This document shows, in pieces, positions 49,524 through 58,183 of a stretch of 64,000 bases of DNA. The notes under the pieces were generated by a model. It did no database searches. It saw nothing but the letters and a program-made list of their open reading frames with translations, and was not told the DNA's origin. The position numbers and the translations under genes were made by a program. This DNA is from Vibrio sp. SCSIO 43136 (GTDB lineage: Bacteria; Pseudomonadota; Gammaproteobacteria; Enterobacterales; Vibrionaceae). The stretch is taken from the NCBI RefSeq assembly GCF_023716565.1, contig NZ_CP071848.1, positions 1,984,001 through 2,048,000 of the forward strand, given 5' to 3'. Numbering within the stretch: position 1 is the stretch's first letter; every line of letters begins with the position of its first letter.

Positions 49524-50483
49524 TTAGAATACTGCTTTGATACCCATGCCGTAGCCTAGGTCTTTGCCGTCTTCAGAAGTATCACCAACTTCAACGTATG
49601 CTGTTGTTGAAGGTGCGATAGCGTAACCTGCGTTTAGGAACCAAGTGTTGTAGTCACCTGCATCTTTGTCTAGTGAGCTGAAGCCACCAGCAAATTTCCA
49701 TGCATTCATTGTGTAGTCAGCTGCTAGAGCGTAGGTGTTACCAGTTTTGTTGTCATTGTCGTTCTTAACGCTGTACACTGCTGCTTGTAGGTTTACATTT
49801 TCGATACCAGAGTAAGTGCCTTCTAGAGCAAGAAGAGTGAACTTGTTGTCAACTGCTGGCGCTGTTGCGTCAGTCTTAGATTGACCAGCAAATGCACGAA
49901 CATCGAATGCGTCTGCACGGAAGCCAACTTTAGCATCGAAATGAGTACCATCAGCTTCACCTAGCTTAGAGTTAGCTTTTAGTTTGTTTTGGATAAGACC
50001 AAGGCCGAAGTAGAACTGACCTTTGTCTAGATCGTAACGAACAGCTTCGTGGCCGCCAAAGCCAGCGTCGTCGAAGAATTTAGTGATACCGAATAGGTGG
50101 TCTGACCCGATACCAGCATCATCAAGTTGAGTCGCTAGTTTACCGATTTTGAACGTACCGATTTGGTCATTGTAGAAACCAACGTATACATCGCCAGTTG
50201 ACGCTAGGTCAGCTTGACCTTTTTTGTCGTTATCTGCACCAGAGAACTCGTAGTAGAAGCCTACTTGAGTTGTGTCGTCGATAGCGTAACGAGTGTCGAA
50301 GCCGAAGTCAGCATCATCGATTTTTTGCGTTAGCTGCTCGTCAGAACCGATAGCTTGAACGTACTGAACTTCGATGTCGCCTTTCATGTTAACGGTTACA
50401 CCGCCTTCATTGTAAAGCTCGATACCTGCGTTAGCTGAACCAGCTACCGCTGCTACTACTAGTGCTACTAGAGTCTTTTTCAT
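49524..50483 (-). CDS. Outer-membrane porin (OmpL/OmpH-like)
   Basis: A 319-residue exported beta-barrel. The signal peptide ends at SANA-GIELY, and the mature protein has alternating beta-strand segments, the acidic loop-rich pattern of general porins, and a C-terminal Phe (GMGIKAVF) needed for BAM recognition. It resembles the porin-like L/H proteins of Photobacterium and Vibrio more than OmpU. It probably allows diffusion of small solutes. High expression is suggested by biased codons, a UUCG terminator and a long AT-rich upstream region. GGA lies 7 nt before the ATG. Confidence 0.88.
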   Translation of the reverse strand: MKKTLVALVVAAVAGSANAGIELYNEGGVTVNMKGDIEVQYVQAIGSDEQLTQKIDDADFGFDTRYAIDDTTQVGFYYEFSGADNDKKGQADLASTGDVYVGFYNDQIGTFKIGKLATQLDDAGIGSDHLFGITKFFDDAGFGGHEAVRYDLDKGQFYFGLGLIQNKLKANSKLGEADGTHFDAKVGFRADAFDVRAFAGQSKTDATAPAVDNKFTLLALEGTYSGIENVNLQAAVYSVKNDNDNKTGNTYALAADYTMNAWKFAGGFSSLDKDAGDYNTWFLNAGYAIAPSTTAYVEVGDTSEDGKDLGYGMGIKAVF

Positions 50484-50990
50484 AATAATCCACTGCCTTT
50501 TCTTAGATTAGGAAATCCTTTCCGGTTCCCTTTTTTAGTTTTCGAGGAACTGATTTGAAAATTTGCGGTCCAAGTCAGTTCTTCTGAATTCGAGGTTTAG
50601 ATTGCAAGATTAATTTCGAGCTGTCAAATGACTAAAAAAACACAAATCAAAATTTGTAAAATGTTAAAAATCAACAACTTAAAAAGACAAAAAAGTTAGT
50701 AGTACGTCGCAAATCACAAAAAAACTAAAAAATTCACATTCTGAAGAATTAATTTTTTAAGCATAAAAATTTATGCAAATGGAATATCCTAGACTTATTC
50801 AGAATAATCCACCAACATAAACAACATAACCAAACAAACCTCCAGACAGCTGACTCATCACAACTAACTCCCTGATGGTTCAGTTTTTTTTTGTGATTGA
50901 GATCTAGATTTTCTCAAAAACAGAACTTATTGAGCCTCCTATAGGCAGAATTTCCCGTTGTGTTACAATCGCTCGGTCAAAATTTGAGGC
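50484..50990 (-). promoter_or_regulatory. AT-rich upstream region of the porin gene
   Basis: About 500 bp without a gene. The stretch 50620-50780 is extremely AT-rich with phased A-tracts (AAAAAACACAAATCAAAATT, then GTTAAAAATCAA and AAAAAGACAAAAAAG), as expected for H-NS- and ToxR/OmpR-type control and DNA bending. Repeated TNAAA elements resemble ToxR boxes, but this is too loose to call sites. The dinG promoter must also lie here. Confidence 0.4.
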
Positions 50991-50995
50991 CATTT

Positions 50996-53074
50996 ATGCT
51001 CAGTCCTGTAGTACAAAAATCTATTCGCAGCAGTTATCAGAACCTGCAGCACCAACTTGATAACTTTATCCCTCGCCGAGCACAGAACTTTCTGGTTGCT
51101 GAGATCGCAAAAACACTTGCGGGTAGCTATCACGAAAACAATCGAATGCTGGTTGCTGAAGCGGGTACTGGGATAGGAAAATCGCTTTCTTATTTAATGG
51201 CTACCATTCCATTCGCACTTCACAGTAATAAAAAAGTGGTTATTGCTACCGCTACGGTCGCATTGCAAGAACAATTAATCAGTAAGGACCTTCCTCTATA
51301 TAGAAGGATTACCGAGCAACCTTTTAGCTTTGCGATAGCTAAGGGACGTCAACGTTATTGTTGTGCAGAGAAACTTGCCCAAGCAAGCGGCAGTGCTGAC
51401 GGTGAACAGTTGGCAATGTTTGAAAAGAAGCCAACCACTAAAGAAGTCGATCTACTCAAACGCATGTATCGGGCTTATGGCGAGAATAAATGGAATGGTG
51501 AGCGAGATAGCTGGCCGACTAATATTGATGATCATATCTGGCAATTAATTGTCAGCGACAAACACAGCTGTAATGCGACGCTACCAAGTCATAGGGACTG
51601 TCCGCTTCAAAAAGCACGCAATGAACTAGAGAAATGCGACGTCATCATTGCTAACCACAGTTTGGTGATGTCTGATATCGACCTAGGTGGGGGTATTATC
51701 CTTCCCGAACCTGAGCAGACTATCTATGTTTTTGATGAAGCCCACCACTTACCAAAAGTCGCAAGAGACCACTCCTCGGCCTCAGCGAGCTTGAAAGGTG
51801 CTGCTGCGTGGCTTGAGAGTTTGAATCAATCGACAGCGAAACTGGCCAGCCTTGCTGATGAGAAACGAGTCAACCGATTTAGAAATGAGCTGCAAGACGC
51901 CATTCAAACCCTAGTTCCTGGTCTTAGCCAACTTGCGACTCGCTTTGACCCAAGTTTCTTTAAAGAAGGTGTACTTCGTTTCGAAAACGGTGAACTTCCT
52001 GATTGGCTGGTCAAGGAGTCGGAAGAGCTACAAAAGGCTAGCCAAAAAGGCTGCCAAGCGATTGCGAAAATTGCTGATCTGATCAGTGAGCGCGTAAAAG
52101 AAGGAGAAGTCTCAAACCGTCTGGCAGAACCTGCATTAGCAGAAGCTGGTTTTTTCATCCAACGCTTTGAGAACTTAGCCAAGGTTTGGCAGCTGATGGC
52201 ACAGCCGCTAAGAGAAAAAGGCGCACCGTTAGCCCGATGGCTAGCGACTAACCCTGAACGCGAAGGTGATTTCATCGTTTCGGTGTCTCCGCTTGAAGTG
52301 GGTTGGCAACTGGACCAGCAGCTATGGAGTCGTTGTAATGGTGCCATACTGGTATCTGCCACCATGAGAGCATTAAATTCTTTTAGTTTCTTTTGCAAAC
52401 AAGTGGGGATCAGTGATCGTAGTGAAGACGGTGTGCAGTTTTTGGCCCTCGCCTCACCATTTGATTACGCCAACAATGGTGAACTGGTTGTGCCTACTAT
52501 GCAGTTTGAACCTACCGCTAAGGACTTTACTAAGCACCTAGCCGATAGGCTCGTCGAATACATTGAATCAGACAAAGCCAACTTGGTCCTGTTTGCTTCT
52601 TATTGGCAAATGCGTGAAGTTGCGGAGCTTGTCAAATCCACCGCCAAGAAAAAACAGTGGAACTTACAGCTACAAGGCGAATCATCACGCGCAGAAATTC
52701 TAAAAAAACATAAGCAGCTGTGCTCAAAACATACAACCAGTGTGCTTTTTGGCACTGGCAGCTTCTCAGAAGGGCTGGATCTTCCAGGTAATTTGCTTGA
52801 GAACCTAATCATCACCAAAATACCGTTTGCCGTACCTACTTCTCCGGTAGAAGAGGCCCATGCCGAGTATATCGAAAGCCGTGGTGGCAATCCGTTTTTA
52901 CAAATCACCGTGCCTGAAGCAAGTAAAAAGCTGGTCCAATCCGTCGGTCGCCTGCTGCGTAAAGAGCAAGACTCTGGTAGAGTTGTGCTATTGGATCGAA
53001 GAATTATCACCAAACGTTATGGCAAGGCACTACTTGATTCACTGCCTCCTTTCAAACGTACTATCGAATATTAG
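50996..53074 (+). CDS. dinG: ATP-dependent DNA helicase DinG
   Basis: A 692-residue XPD-like 5'-3' superfamily 2 helicase that unwinds forks, D-loops and R-loops. Walker A is AEAGTGIGKSLSYL (about 55-68), the DEAH box is FDEAHHLPK, and four Cys of the [4Fe-4S] domain are in RYCC, HSCN, RDCP and EKCD (about 122-214). The C-terminal helicase motif VGRLLRKEQDSGRV is intact. The frame opens at GTG 50960, but the ATG at 50996 has GAGG 6 nt upstream. A LexA box is not obvious upstream. Confidence 0.95.
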   Translation: MLSPVVQKSIRSSYQNLQHQLDNFIPRRAQNFLVAEIAKTLAGSYHENNRMLVAEAGTGIGKSLSYLMATIPFALHSNKKVVIATATVALQEQLISKDLPLYRRITEQPFSFAIAKGRQRYCCAEKLAQASGSADGEQLAMFEKKPTTKEVDLLKRMYRAYGENKWNGERDSWPTNIDDHIWQLIVSDKHSCNATLPSHRDCPLQKARNELEKCDVIIANHSLVMSDIDLGGGIILPEPEQTIYVFDEAHHLPKVARDHSSASASLKGAAAWLESLNQSTAKLASLADEKRVNRFRNELQDAIQTLVPGLSQLATRFDPSFFKEGVLRFENGELPDWLVKESEELQKASQKGCQAIAKIADLISERVKEGEVSNRLAEPALAEAGFFIQRFENLAKVWQLMAQPLREKGAPLARWLATNPEREGDFIVSVSPLEVGWQLDQQLWSRCNGAILVSATMRALNSFSFFCKQVGISDRSEDGVQFLALASPFDYANNGELVVPTMQFEPTAKDFTKHLADRLVEYIESDKANLVLFASYWQMREVAELVKSTAKKKQWNLQLQGESSRAEILKKHKQLCSKHTTSVLFGTGSFSEGLDLPGNLLENLIITKIPFAVPTSPVEEAHAEYIESRGGNPFLQITVPEASKKLVQSVGRLLRKEQDSGRVVLLDRRIITKRYGKALLDSLPPFKRTIEY

Positions 53075-53079
53075 AATTT

Positions 53080-53859
53080 ATGGAATTTATCGAACCGACC
53101 ATGCTGATCGTTTTGGCATTGGTCGCTTTTGCTGCTGGTTTTATTGATGCTGTCGCCGGTGGTGGTGGCATGCTCACTGTACCTGCCTTGCTATCTCTTG
53201 GCTTGCCGCCACATATCGCTTTGGGCACAAACAAATTAGCAGCAACATTTGCATCCTCTACGGCTGCCTTTACCTATTACAAAAAGCGCTTGTTTCAACC
53301 AGCGTTTTGGTACCGAGCATTCATTGCAACCTTGATAGGCGCTGTGGTCGGGACATTTGCCGTCGATGCAATCAGTACTGACTGGCTAGAAAAAGTGTTG
53401 CCGTTGATCATTTTGCTCGCCGCCATCTATACCTTATTCCAAAAGTCTTCTGCCGAGCAGGGCAATCAAATTGCGACTGACTGCCCTAAGTTTCCCAAAA
53501 AACAGTGGCTACAAGGTTTCAGTCTAGGTTTTTATGATGGTGTCGCTGGCCCCGGAACAGGAGCATTTTGGACCGTGAGTAGCATGGCACTTTACCGTGT
53601 GAATATATTGCTCGCCTCTGGTCTTGCTAAAGCGATGAATTTTACCAGCAACTTTACGTCACTTATCACCTTTGCCATCTTGGGACACATCAACTGGGTA
53701 CTGGGGTTGACCATGGGTGTTTGCTTGATGGCTGGTGCTTATGTTGGCGCTCACTCTGCAATAAAGTTCGGCGCTCGGTTTATCCGGCCTGTTTTTGTCA
53801 CCGTGGTTATGATCCTTGCAGTCAAACTTGCCTATGATGCGTGGTTCGTCAACTTATGA
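53080..53859 (+). CDS. TSUP-family membrane transporter (TauE/SafE, YfcA-like)
   Basis: A 259-residue inner-membrane protein with about eight helices. Family motifs are the N-terminal AAGFIDAVAGGGGMLTVPALLSLGLPPHIALGTNKLAA (in two halves, about 17-55) and the central GFYDGVAGPGTGAFW repeat. TSUP members move sulfur-containing or other organic anions; the substrate here is unknown. It begins 5 bp after dinG, and its stop overlaps the priC start (ATGA). Confidence 0.9.
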   Translation: MEFIEPTMLIVLALVAFAAGFIDAVAGGGGMLTVPALLSLGLPPHIALGTNKLAATFASSTAAFTYYKKRLFQPAFWYRAFIATLIGAVVGTFAVDAISTDWLEKVLPLIILLAAIYTLFQKSSAEQGNQIATDCPKFPKKQWLQGFSLGFYDGVAGPGTGAFWTVSSMALYRVNILLASGLAKAMNFTSNFTSLITFAILGHINWVLGLTMGVCLMAGAYVGAHSAIKFGARFIRPVFVTVVMILAVKLAYDAWFVNL

Positions 53860-54410
53860 CCGCTATCACCCAAGCGTTAGCACAGCAGTTATCTCAGCTG
53901 GCCAAGCTTGCACAGCAAACAGACGATGAAAACCCAGTATATCAGCAGCCACTTTTTGACCAACAACTGTTTATCAGCCGCCCTACATCTATGACAGCGG
54001 CAACTCTTGAAGCGCACAAGACACTAGATAGCATAACTAAAGAACAATCGCTGGGAATTTTGAGCACCGATAGAGCACAATACTTAGCAACCCGCTTAGT
54101 AGAGCAAATTGAAGCGATTAAAAAAGCGATTGATTGCATCGAAATCAACCAGACAACCCCAGTCACTGAAACCGAGGTTGCTCAAACCACTAACCAACTT
54201 TATGTCCAACTAGAGCAGCATCAAGAGTGGGAACGACGCTTAAGTGTGAAAGTAAAAGAGCAGCAATACGCCGTTAGAATTGCATCTCCTGCGACCACTG
54301 CGATTGCAAAAAAAACACTCTTAAAGCTAGAACAACGCTTGGAACGCTGCATTCGAGCAAAAACTAAAATCGAACAACTATTGATGACCGGAGACGAAGA
54401 GAGTGAGTGA
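53856..54410 (+). CDS. priC: Primosomal replication protein PriC
   Basis: A 184-residue helical protein matching PriC (N''), which reloads DnaB at stalled forks with leading-strand gaps. The N-terminal ITQALAQQLSQLAKLAQQTD and basic C-terminal helices (LEQRLERCIRAKTKIEQLL) are family-like. ATG at 53856 overlaps the transporter stop; an in-frame GTG at 53841 is less likely. The downstream small gene overlaps its end by 8 nt. Confidence 0.85.
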   Translation: MTAITQALAQQLSQLAKLAQQTDDENPVYQQPLFDQQLFISRPTSMTAATLEAHKTLDSITKEQSLGILSTDRAQYLATRLVEQIEAIKKAIDCIEINQTTPVTETEVAQTTNQLYVQLEQHQEWERRLSVKVKEQQYAVRIASPATTAIAKKTLLKLEQRLERCIRAKTKIEQLLMTGDEESE

Positions 54411-54582
54411 CCAACAACCGCAAGGATTAGAACACGCCCCTGATGATATTAAGCTGGCGGTTGATTTGATTTATTTACTTGAAGAGAACAATGTAGACCC
54501 TAAAACTGCCCTGAGGGCAATTGAAATGGTTAAACAAGACCTTTTGCGCAAAGTGGAAACTGATACCGACGGTATCTGCTAA
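54403..54582 (+). CDS. rsmS: RsmS/YbaM (DUF2496) small regulatory protein
   Basis: A 59-residue protein starting at GTG 54403. Its core, LEHAPDDIKLAVDLIYLLEE then VDPKTALRAIEMVKQDLLRK, matches YbaM/RsmS of enterobacteria, which influences secondary metabolism and virulence through an unclear route. The same priC-rsmS arrangement occurs in enterobacteria. The start overlaps priC by 8 nt and GAAGAG serves as ribosome site. Its last codons overlap the convergent DUF3833 gene by 4 bp. Confidence 0.88.
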   Translation: MSDQQPQGLEHAPDDIKLAVDLIYLLEENNVDPKTALRAIEMVKQDLLRKVETDTDGIC

Positions 54583-55103
54583 TCTGCAGAACGCTCGAAG
54601 AATATCGTCAGTTCTGCTACTTCAATACCGAACTTCCTGATTGAAGTTCGGTTAACGACTCTGCGCTCGTCAAGGCGATACAACCAATCATCAAAATGTA
54701 CCTCTATAACGCTGTCTTCAAGCTTCAAGGAAAAGTCGTATCTCCAGCGCAGTGCATTTCCAGACTCTTCCCCGTTTGCGACACCAATAATATCGTCAGC
54801 ACGACCGACATATTTTCCGTAAGCGTTGCGCTCTATACGCCAAACTCGGGTGTCCTTCTCTCCATCGTTAAAGACAAAGTCTTCTTCGAGAATGAGTGTA
54901 TCTTGTTCTACCCTTCCGATAAGAGTCACTTCAAAACTGCGTTGAACCTTACCTGAATAATCTTGAATCATTCCCCAAGCTTTAGACTCTCCTTGGAAGA
55001 ACCCAAAAAGATCAAATTCTGGCTTGCTCTGATCGTAGTCAGATATATCGGCGCTACACGCACTCAGAAATAAACTAAGAAAGGTAAGGACCCATTTTTT
55101 CAT
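54579..55103 (-). CDS. DUF3833 family lipoprotein
   Basis: A 174-residue exported lipoprotein with lipobox LSAC (Cys at about 16). The mature part has the DUF3833 features GFFQGESKAWGMIQDYSGKVQRSFEV (two halves) and lipocalin-like beta strands. Last gene of the eight-gene operon that starts at 60603; its start overlaps the previous gene by 4 nt. Function unknown; a beta-barrel lipoprotein that binds or moves a modified lipid would suit the context (inference). Confidence 0.82.
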   Translation of the reverse strand: MKKWVLTFLSLFLSACSADISDYDQSKPEFDLFGFFQGESKAWGMIQDYSGKVQRSFEVTLIGRVEQDTLILEEDFVFNDGEKDTRVWRIERNAYGKYVGRADDIIGVANGEESGNALRWRYDFSLKLEDSVIEVHFDDWLYRLDERRVVNRTSIRKFGIEVAELTIFFERSAD

Positions 55104-55687
55104 CGACTTTGACCTAGTAATTGCGCTCTATGTTTTGGATATTCCGTATCAGGAGATAACCAAATACTTAAAAAAGCATCGTTGAGGGTTTCACTATTGA
55201 TGTTACCGACGACTTGGGGCTGAGCTTTATCTGAATAATAAATAAATTGCCCGGCTTTACCGTCGGTAACATAAACCAAACTGTCCCCTTGCTGGATGTC
55301 AGGGTAAATTACCTCTAGTTTACCTATCCATTCATCCGCTTGTTTTTGTCCATAACCTAAATGGATCCATTGATCATGTGTGGCTTCGAGCAGTTTGTCT
55401 TTTGGGATATCACGTAAATAATGAATCGACAGTGCCATTGGATGAGGAGTTACGTCTGAAGATTCTTGATAAAATCCATCCGGGGTTTTTAACTCCGACT
55501 GATAAATATCGAAAAACAGCCAACTTAATACCGACGTGCCAACCGTAGGCCAGCCATTCCAGTTTTGATTATCTTGTGAGGTAGGGGTTGATGCTTGTAC
55601 ACACTGAACAATAAGTAAGGTGACCGCTAGTGTAGCTAGCAACTTTTTAGCGAAATCTAGAACTGATGAACTCAAACTCGTTTTCAT
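55100..55687 (-). CDS. Chalcone isomerase-like exported protein
   Basis: A 195-residue protein with an N-terminal signal peptide or anchor (about 14-32) and a chalcone-isomerase-like fold (WPTVGTSVLSWLFFDIYQSELKTPDG..., ALSIHYLRDIPKDKLLEATHDQW, INSETLNDAFLSIWLSPD). Bacterial members of this fold bind fatty acids rather than flavonoids, and none of the plant catalytic residues can be assumed. It is in the middle of the operon, overlapping both neighbours by 4 nt. Confidence 0.82.
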   Translation of the reverse strand: MKTSLSSSVLDFAKKLLATLAVTLLIVQCVQASTPTSQDNQNWNGWPTVGTSVLSWLFFDIYQSELKTPDGFYQESSDVTPHPMALSIHYLRDIPKDKLLEATHDQWIHLGYGQKQADEWIGKLEVIYPDIQQGDSLVYVTDGKAGQFIYYSDKAQPQVVGNINSETLNDAFLSIWLSPDTEYPKHRAQLLGQSR

Positions 55688-56226
55688 GATGTCACTCCTG
55701 CTCTTCCTAAGTTGGATTTAAGTAGTGTTACCACCAATAAAGAGAGCAAAAACCATTCCAAGGCCAAAATTGCCGCTGTTTCCACCAAGCCTAGAGGCCA
55801 GTCAACTGCGCCTAACTTGAATCCCGCAAAATAGCTCAGGGCTCCACCAACCGATGCAATCACGGCAATAAGAGAAATTGAGAAATTCAGTAACCACTCT
55901 CTTACCATCCATACATACCAAGCGAAGCAAACCCAAAGGGTCATCAACCAAGCTGGCAACAATCTGCCTCCAACCAACTCAGGCTGCTCTGAAGGAAAAG
56001 TAAACACACCAAGATGCACGTTGACGCTATCGATTAATATACCTACGCCAATCACTGCAATCATGCCCCACCCTACAGTGGCAACCCGACGCCAAGTGGC
56101 TATCAGCGCGGCGGAAATGGCCAATATCAGCAGCCACTGCCACTCATTGCGGCCAATCACCGCAATAAACCACATCAACTGAAACCATCCTGATATGACC
56201 AAAAGCATATTAAGCCACCTTTTCAA
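55684..56226 (-). CDS. DUF2878 family membrane protein
   Basis: A 180-residue membrane protein with about five to six hydrophobic helices (LLVISGWFQLMWFIAVIG, LLILAISAALIATW, GMIAVIGVGILIDSVNVHLGV and others). It matches DUF2878, found next to CFA-like methyltransferases and DUF1365 genes in marine gammaproteobacteria. Function unknown. It overlaps the methyltransferase end by 17 nt. Confidence 0.82.
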   Translation of the reverse strand: MKRWLNMLLVISGWFQLMWFIAVIGRNEWQWLLILAISAALIATWRRVATVGWGMIAVIGVGILIDSVNVHLGVFTFPSEQPELVGGRLLPAWLMTLWVCFAWYVWMVREWLLNFSISLIAVIASVGGALSYFAGFKLGAVDWPLGLVETAAILALEWFLLSLLVVTLLKSNLGRAGVTS

Positions 56227-57439
56227 AGGTCAGCTGTACAGTGCTTATCGTTTTGGCGCGAAAACCGCCTTCGCAATAACTCAAGTAGTAACGCCACATG
56301 CGGCAAAAGCGCTCATCGTATCCTTTCGACTGTAAATGATGCGCAGCCAGATTGAATCTATGATGCCAGTGGGCTAAGGTGTCAGCGTAATCTAGCCCAA
56401 TGTCTTTCAAGTCTCTCATCACAAGCTGGCTGCCTTGAGTCATTTGCACACAAAGCTGGGTGACCGACGGCAAGAAGCCTCCTGGGAAGATATACTTTTG
56501 GATAAAGTCAACGCTGTTTGCATAATGGTCATAGCGCTGATCAGCAATCGTGATGGACTGAATTGCCAACTTGCCACCTTTCTTAAGCAGCGAATTACAC
56601 TGACTGATGTAGGAAGGCAGAAACTTTTCACCAACGGCCTCAATCATTTCGATCGAGACAATTTTGTCATAGCGACCGGTAAGGGTGCGATAATCCTGCT
56701 TAAGAAGTTCTATTCGATCTTCAAGTTTATTTTGCTTAATCAGTGCTTGGGTGTAAGCATGCTGTTCTTCTGAAATAGTCGTAGTGGTCACTTTACAGCC
56801 GTAATGGGTCGCCATGTAGATAGCCATTGCGCCCCACCCTGTGCCGATTTCGAGAACATGATCACTGCTGTCCAACTCAAGCTCCTGACACAAGCGCTCC
56901 ATTTTGTTGAGTTGCGCTTCTTCCAAGCTGTCACATTCACTATGAAATATCCCAGATGAATAAAGCATGCGTGTATCTAAAAATGTCGTATAAAGGTCGT
57001 TGCCAAGGTCGTAGTGTGCTTCAATGTTTTTCTTCGAACCTGTCAAAGTGTTGCGGTTGAACCAATGTTTCACCTGGTTGACACACTTACTCAACCAACT
57101 CTGGTTGCTTTCGAGCGCATCCAATGCAGACAGGTTGGCCGCCATCACTTGCATCAATATGGTTAGATCCTGACTGTCCCACTGCTTGTCCATGTACGCT
57201 TCAGCAGCGCCAATGTCACCCGCTTTAATCACCCGTTGATAAACATCAGGGTCATGGATTTCAATTACGGCACTCAATCCCTGTTTCTCGTCACCAAAGC
57301 AGACGGTATCGCCAAATGTTTCAACTAACACCAAGTGTCCTACGGCAATTTGTTCAAGTGCTTTATGCACTAGAGTACGAGCAATTTTTTGGCTGGTGCT
57401 GAAAGTCTGGCTCGAGACTAATGAATCACTTTTGTACAT
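56210..57439 (-). CDS. Cyclopropane-fatty-acyl-phospholipid synthase-like methyltransferase
   Basis: A 409-residue SAM-dependent methyltransferase of the Cfa/mycolic acid synthase family. The C-terminal catalytic domain (from about 120) has YDLGNDLYTTFLDTRMLYSSGIF (two halves), the SAM motif VLEIGTGWGAMAIYMA and SIEMIEAVGEKF. It methylates double bonds in membrane phospholipids. In this operon (FAD oxidoreductase, DUF1365, SDR) it is the paralogue type linked to photooxidative stress rather than the stationary-phase Cfa. ATG at 57439 has AAGGAG 7 nt upstream; the longer frame to 57505 lies inside the previous gene. Confidence 0.9.
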   Translation of the reverse strand: MYKSDSLVSSQTFSTSQKIARTLVHKALEQIAVGHLVLVETFGDTVCFGDEKQGLSAVIEIHDPDVYQRVIKAGDIGAAEAYMDKQWDSQDLTILMQVMAANLSALDALESNQSWLSKCVNQVKHWFNRNTLTGSKKNIEAHYDLGNDLYTTFLDTRMLYSSGIFHSECDSLEEAQLNKMERLCQELELDSSDHVLEIGTGWGAMAIYMATHYGCKVTTTTISEEQHAYTQALIKQNKLEDRIELLKQDYRTLTGRYDKIVSIEMIEAVGEKFLPSYISQCNSLLKKGGKLAIQSITIADQRYDHYANSVDFIQKYIFPGGFLPSVTQLCVQMTQGSQLVMRDLKDIGLDYADTLAHWHHRFNLAAHHLQSKGYDERFCRMWRYYLSYCEGGFRAKTISTVQLTFEKVA

Positions 57440-58181
57440 AACTTTGCTCCTTGCGTGCTGGATGATCGTATATCGGTGCACCTTTCCACCACAGGCGAAG
57501 GGCATGAGCGTAAATCCCAGCGAGTATTTTTAGTGACATGACAGGCGTCGATGTAAGCTGCTTCATCATGCTAAAACGTGTTATTGGTTGCTTGGTAAAA
57601 GCAACGCCAGCCGTAAATTCTTTCCCCTGAGCAATCACATCTAGCTTGAGTGTTAACTGCTCTGATGGTTCGGCAAAGTGCCAACGATATTTTTGCTCCA
57701 TCGGGTTAAAAGGCGATACGTGAAATTGCTTTGGGTGTATCCAGTTACAATCATCGACCCCTTTATCAGCATTGACGGCGTAATAATGTCTCTCGTTCCA
57801 AGGCGTATTGCTTACTTCGGCGATCAGATACTTAAACTGGTCGTGATGGTCATACAGGTAGTAGAAGTTCACGGGGCTGAAATAAAGGCCGAAATATCTT
57901 AGGTGACACAACGCAAGCACTTTGCCCGTCAAACGCTCCCCTGTTAGCTCAAACAACTTGTCTTGCAGTGCCAGTTTTAAGCTACCTGTTTTGCCAAGAT
58001 AATCAGCCCGACGAAACCGTGCCCAATGCCACCAACGCTGACCAAATCCTACCCATTGTTTTTGCAGTGATTCGATTTCATCCAAATCGAGTAGTGGCAT
58101 AAACAAGCGATAATTGATCTTGTGTTTTATCGGGACAAACCGTTGGTGGAATACGTCTCCACTCATGATGCAACTGTTCAT
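57426..58181 (-). CDS. DUF1365 family protein
   Basis: A 251-residue protein of DUF1365, usually found between an FAD oxidoreductase and a CFA-like methyltransferase. Recognisable stretches are the N-terminal DVFHQRFVPIKHKINYRLFMPLLDLDE (two halves), FSPVNFYYLYDHHDQFKYLIAEVSNTPWNERHYY and HVSPFNPMEQKYRWHF. No known catalytic motif. Only 2 bp separates it from the upstream oxidoreductase, and it overlaps the methyltransferase start by 14 nt. Conserved neighbours imply a role in the same lipid modification. Confidence 0.87.
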   Translation of the reverse strand: MNSCIMSGDVFHQRFVPIKHKINYRLFMPLLDLDEIESLQKQWVGFGQRWWHWARFRRADYLGKTGSLKLALQDKLFELTGERLTGKVLALCHLRYFGLYFSPVNFYYLYDHHDQFKYLIAEVSNTPWNERHYYAVNADKGVDDCNWIHPKQFHVSPFNPMEQKYRWHFAEPSEQLTLKLDVIAQGKEFTAGVAFTKQPITRFSMMKQLTSTPVMSLKILAGIYAHALRLWWKGAPIYDHPARKEQSYVQK

Positions 58182-58183
58182 AG

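Noticed and set aside
50960..50996. Upstream GTG start for dinG
   Set aside because: The ATG at 50996 has GAGG at proper spacing, while the GTG has no ribosome site and the extra residues are not family-like.
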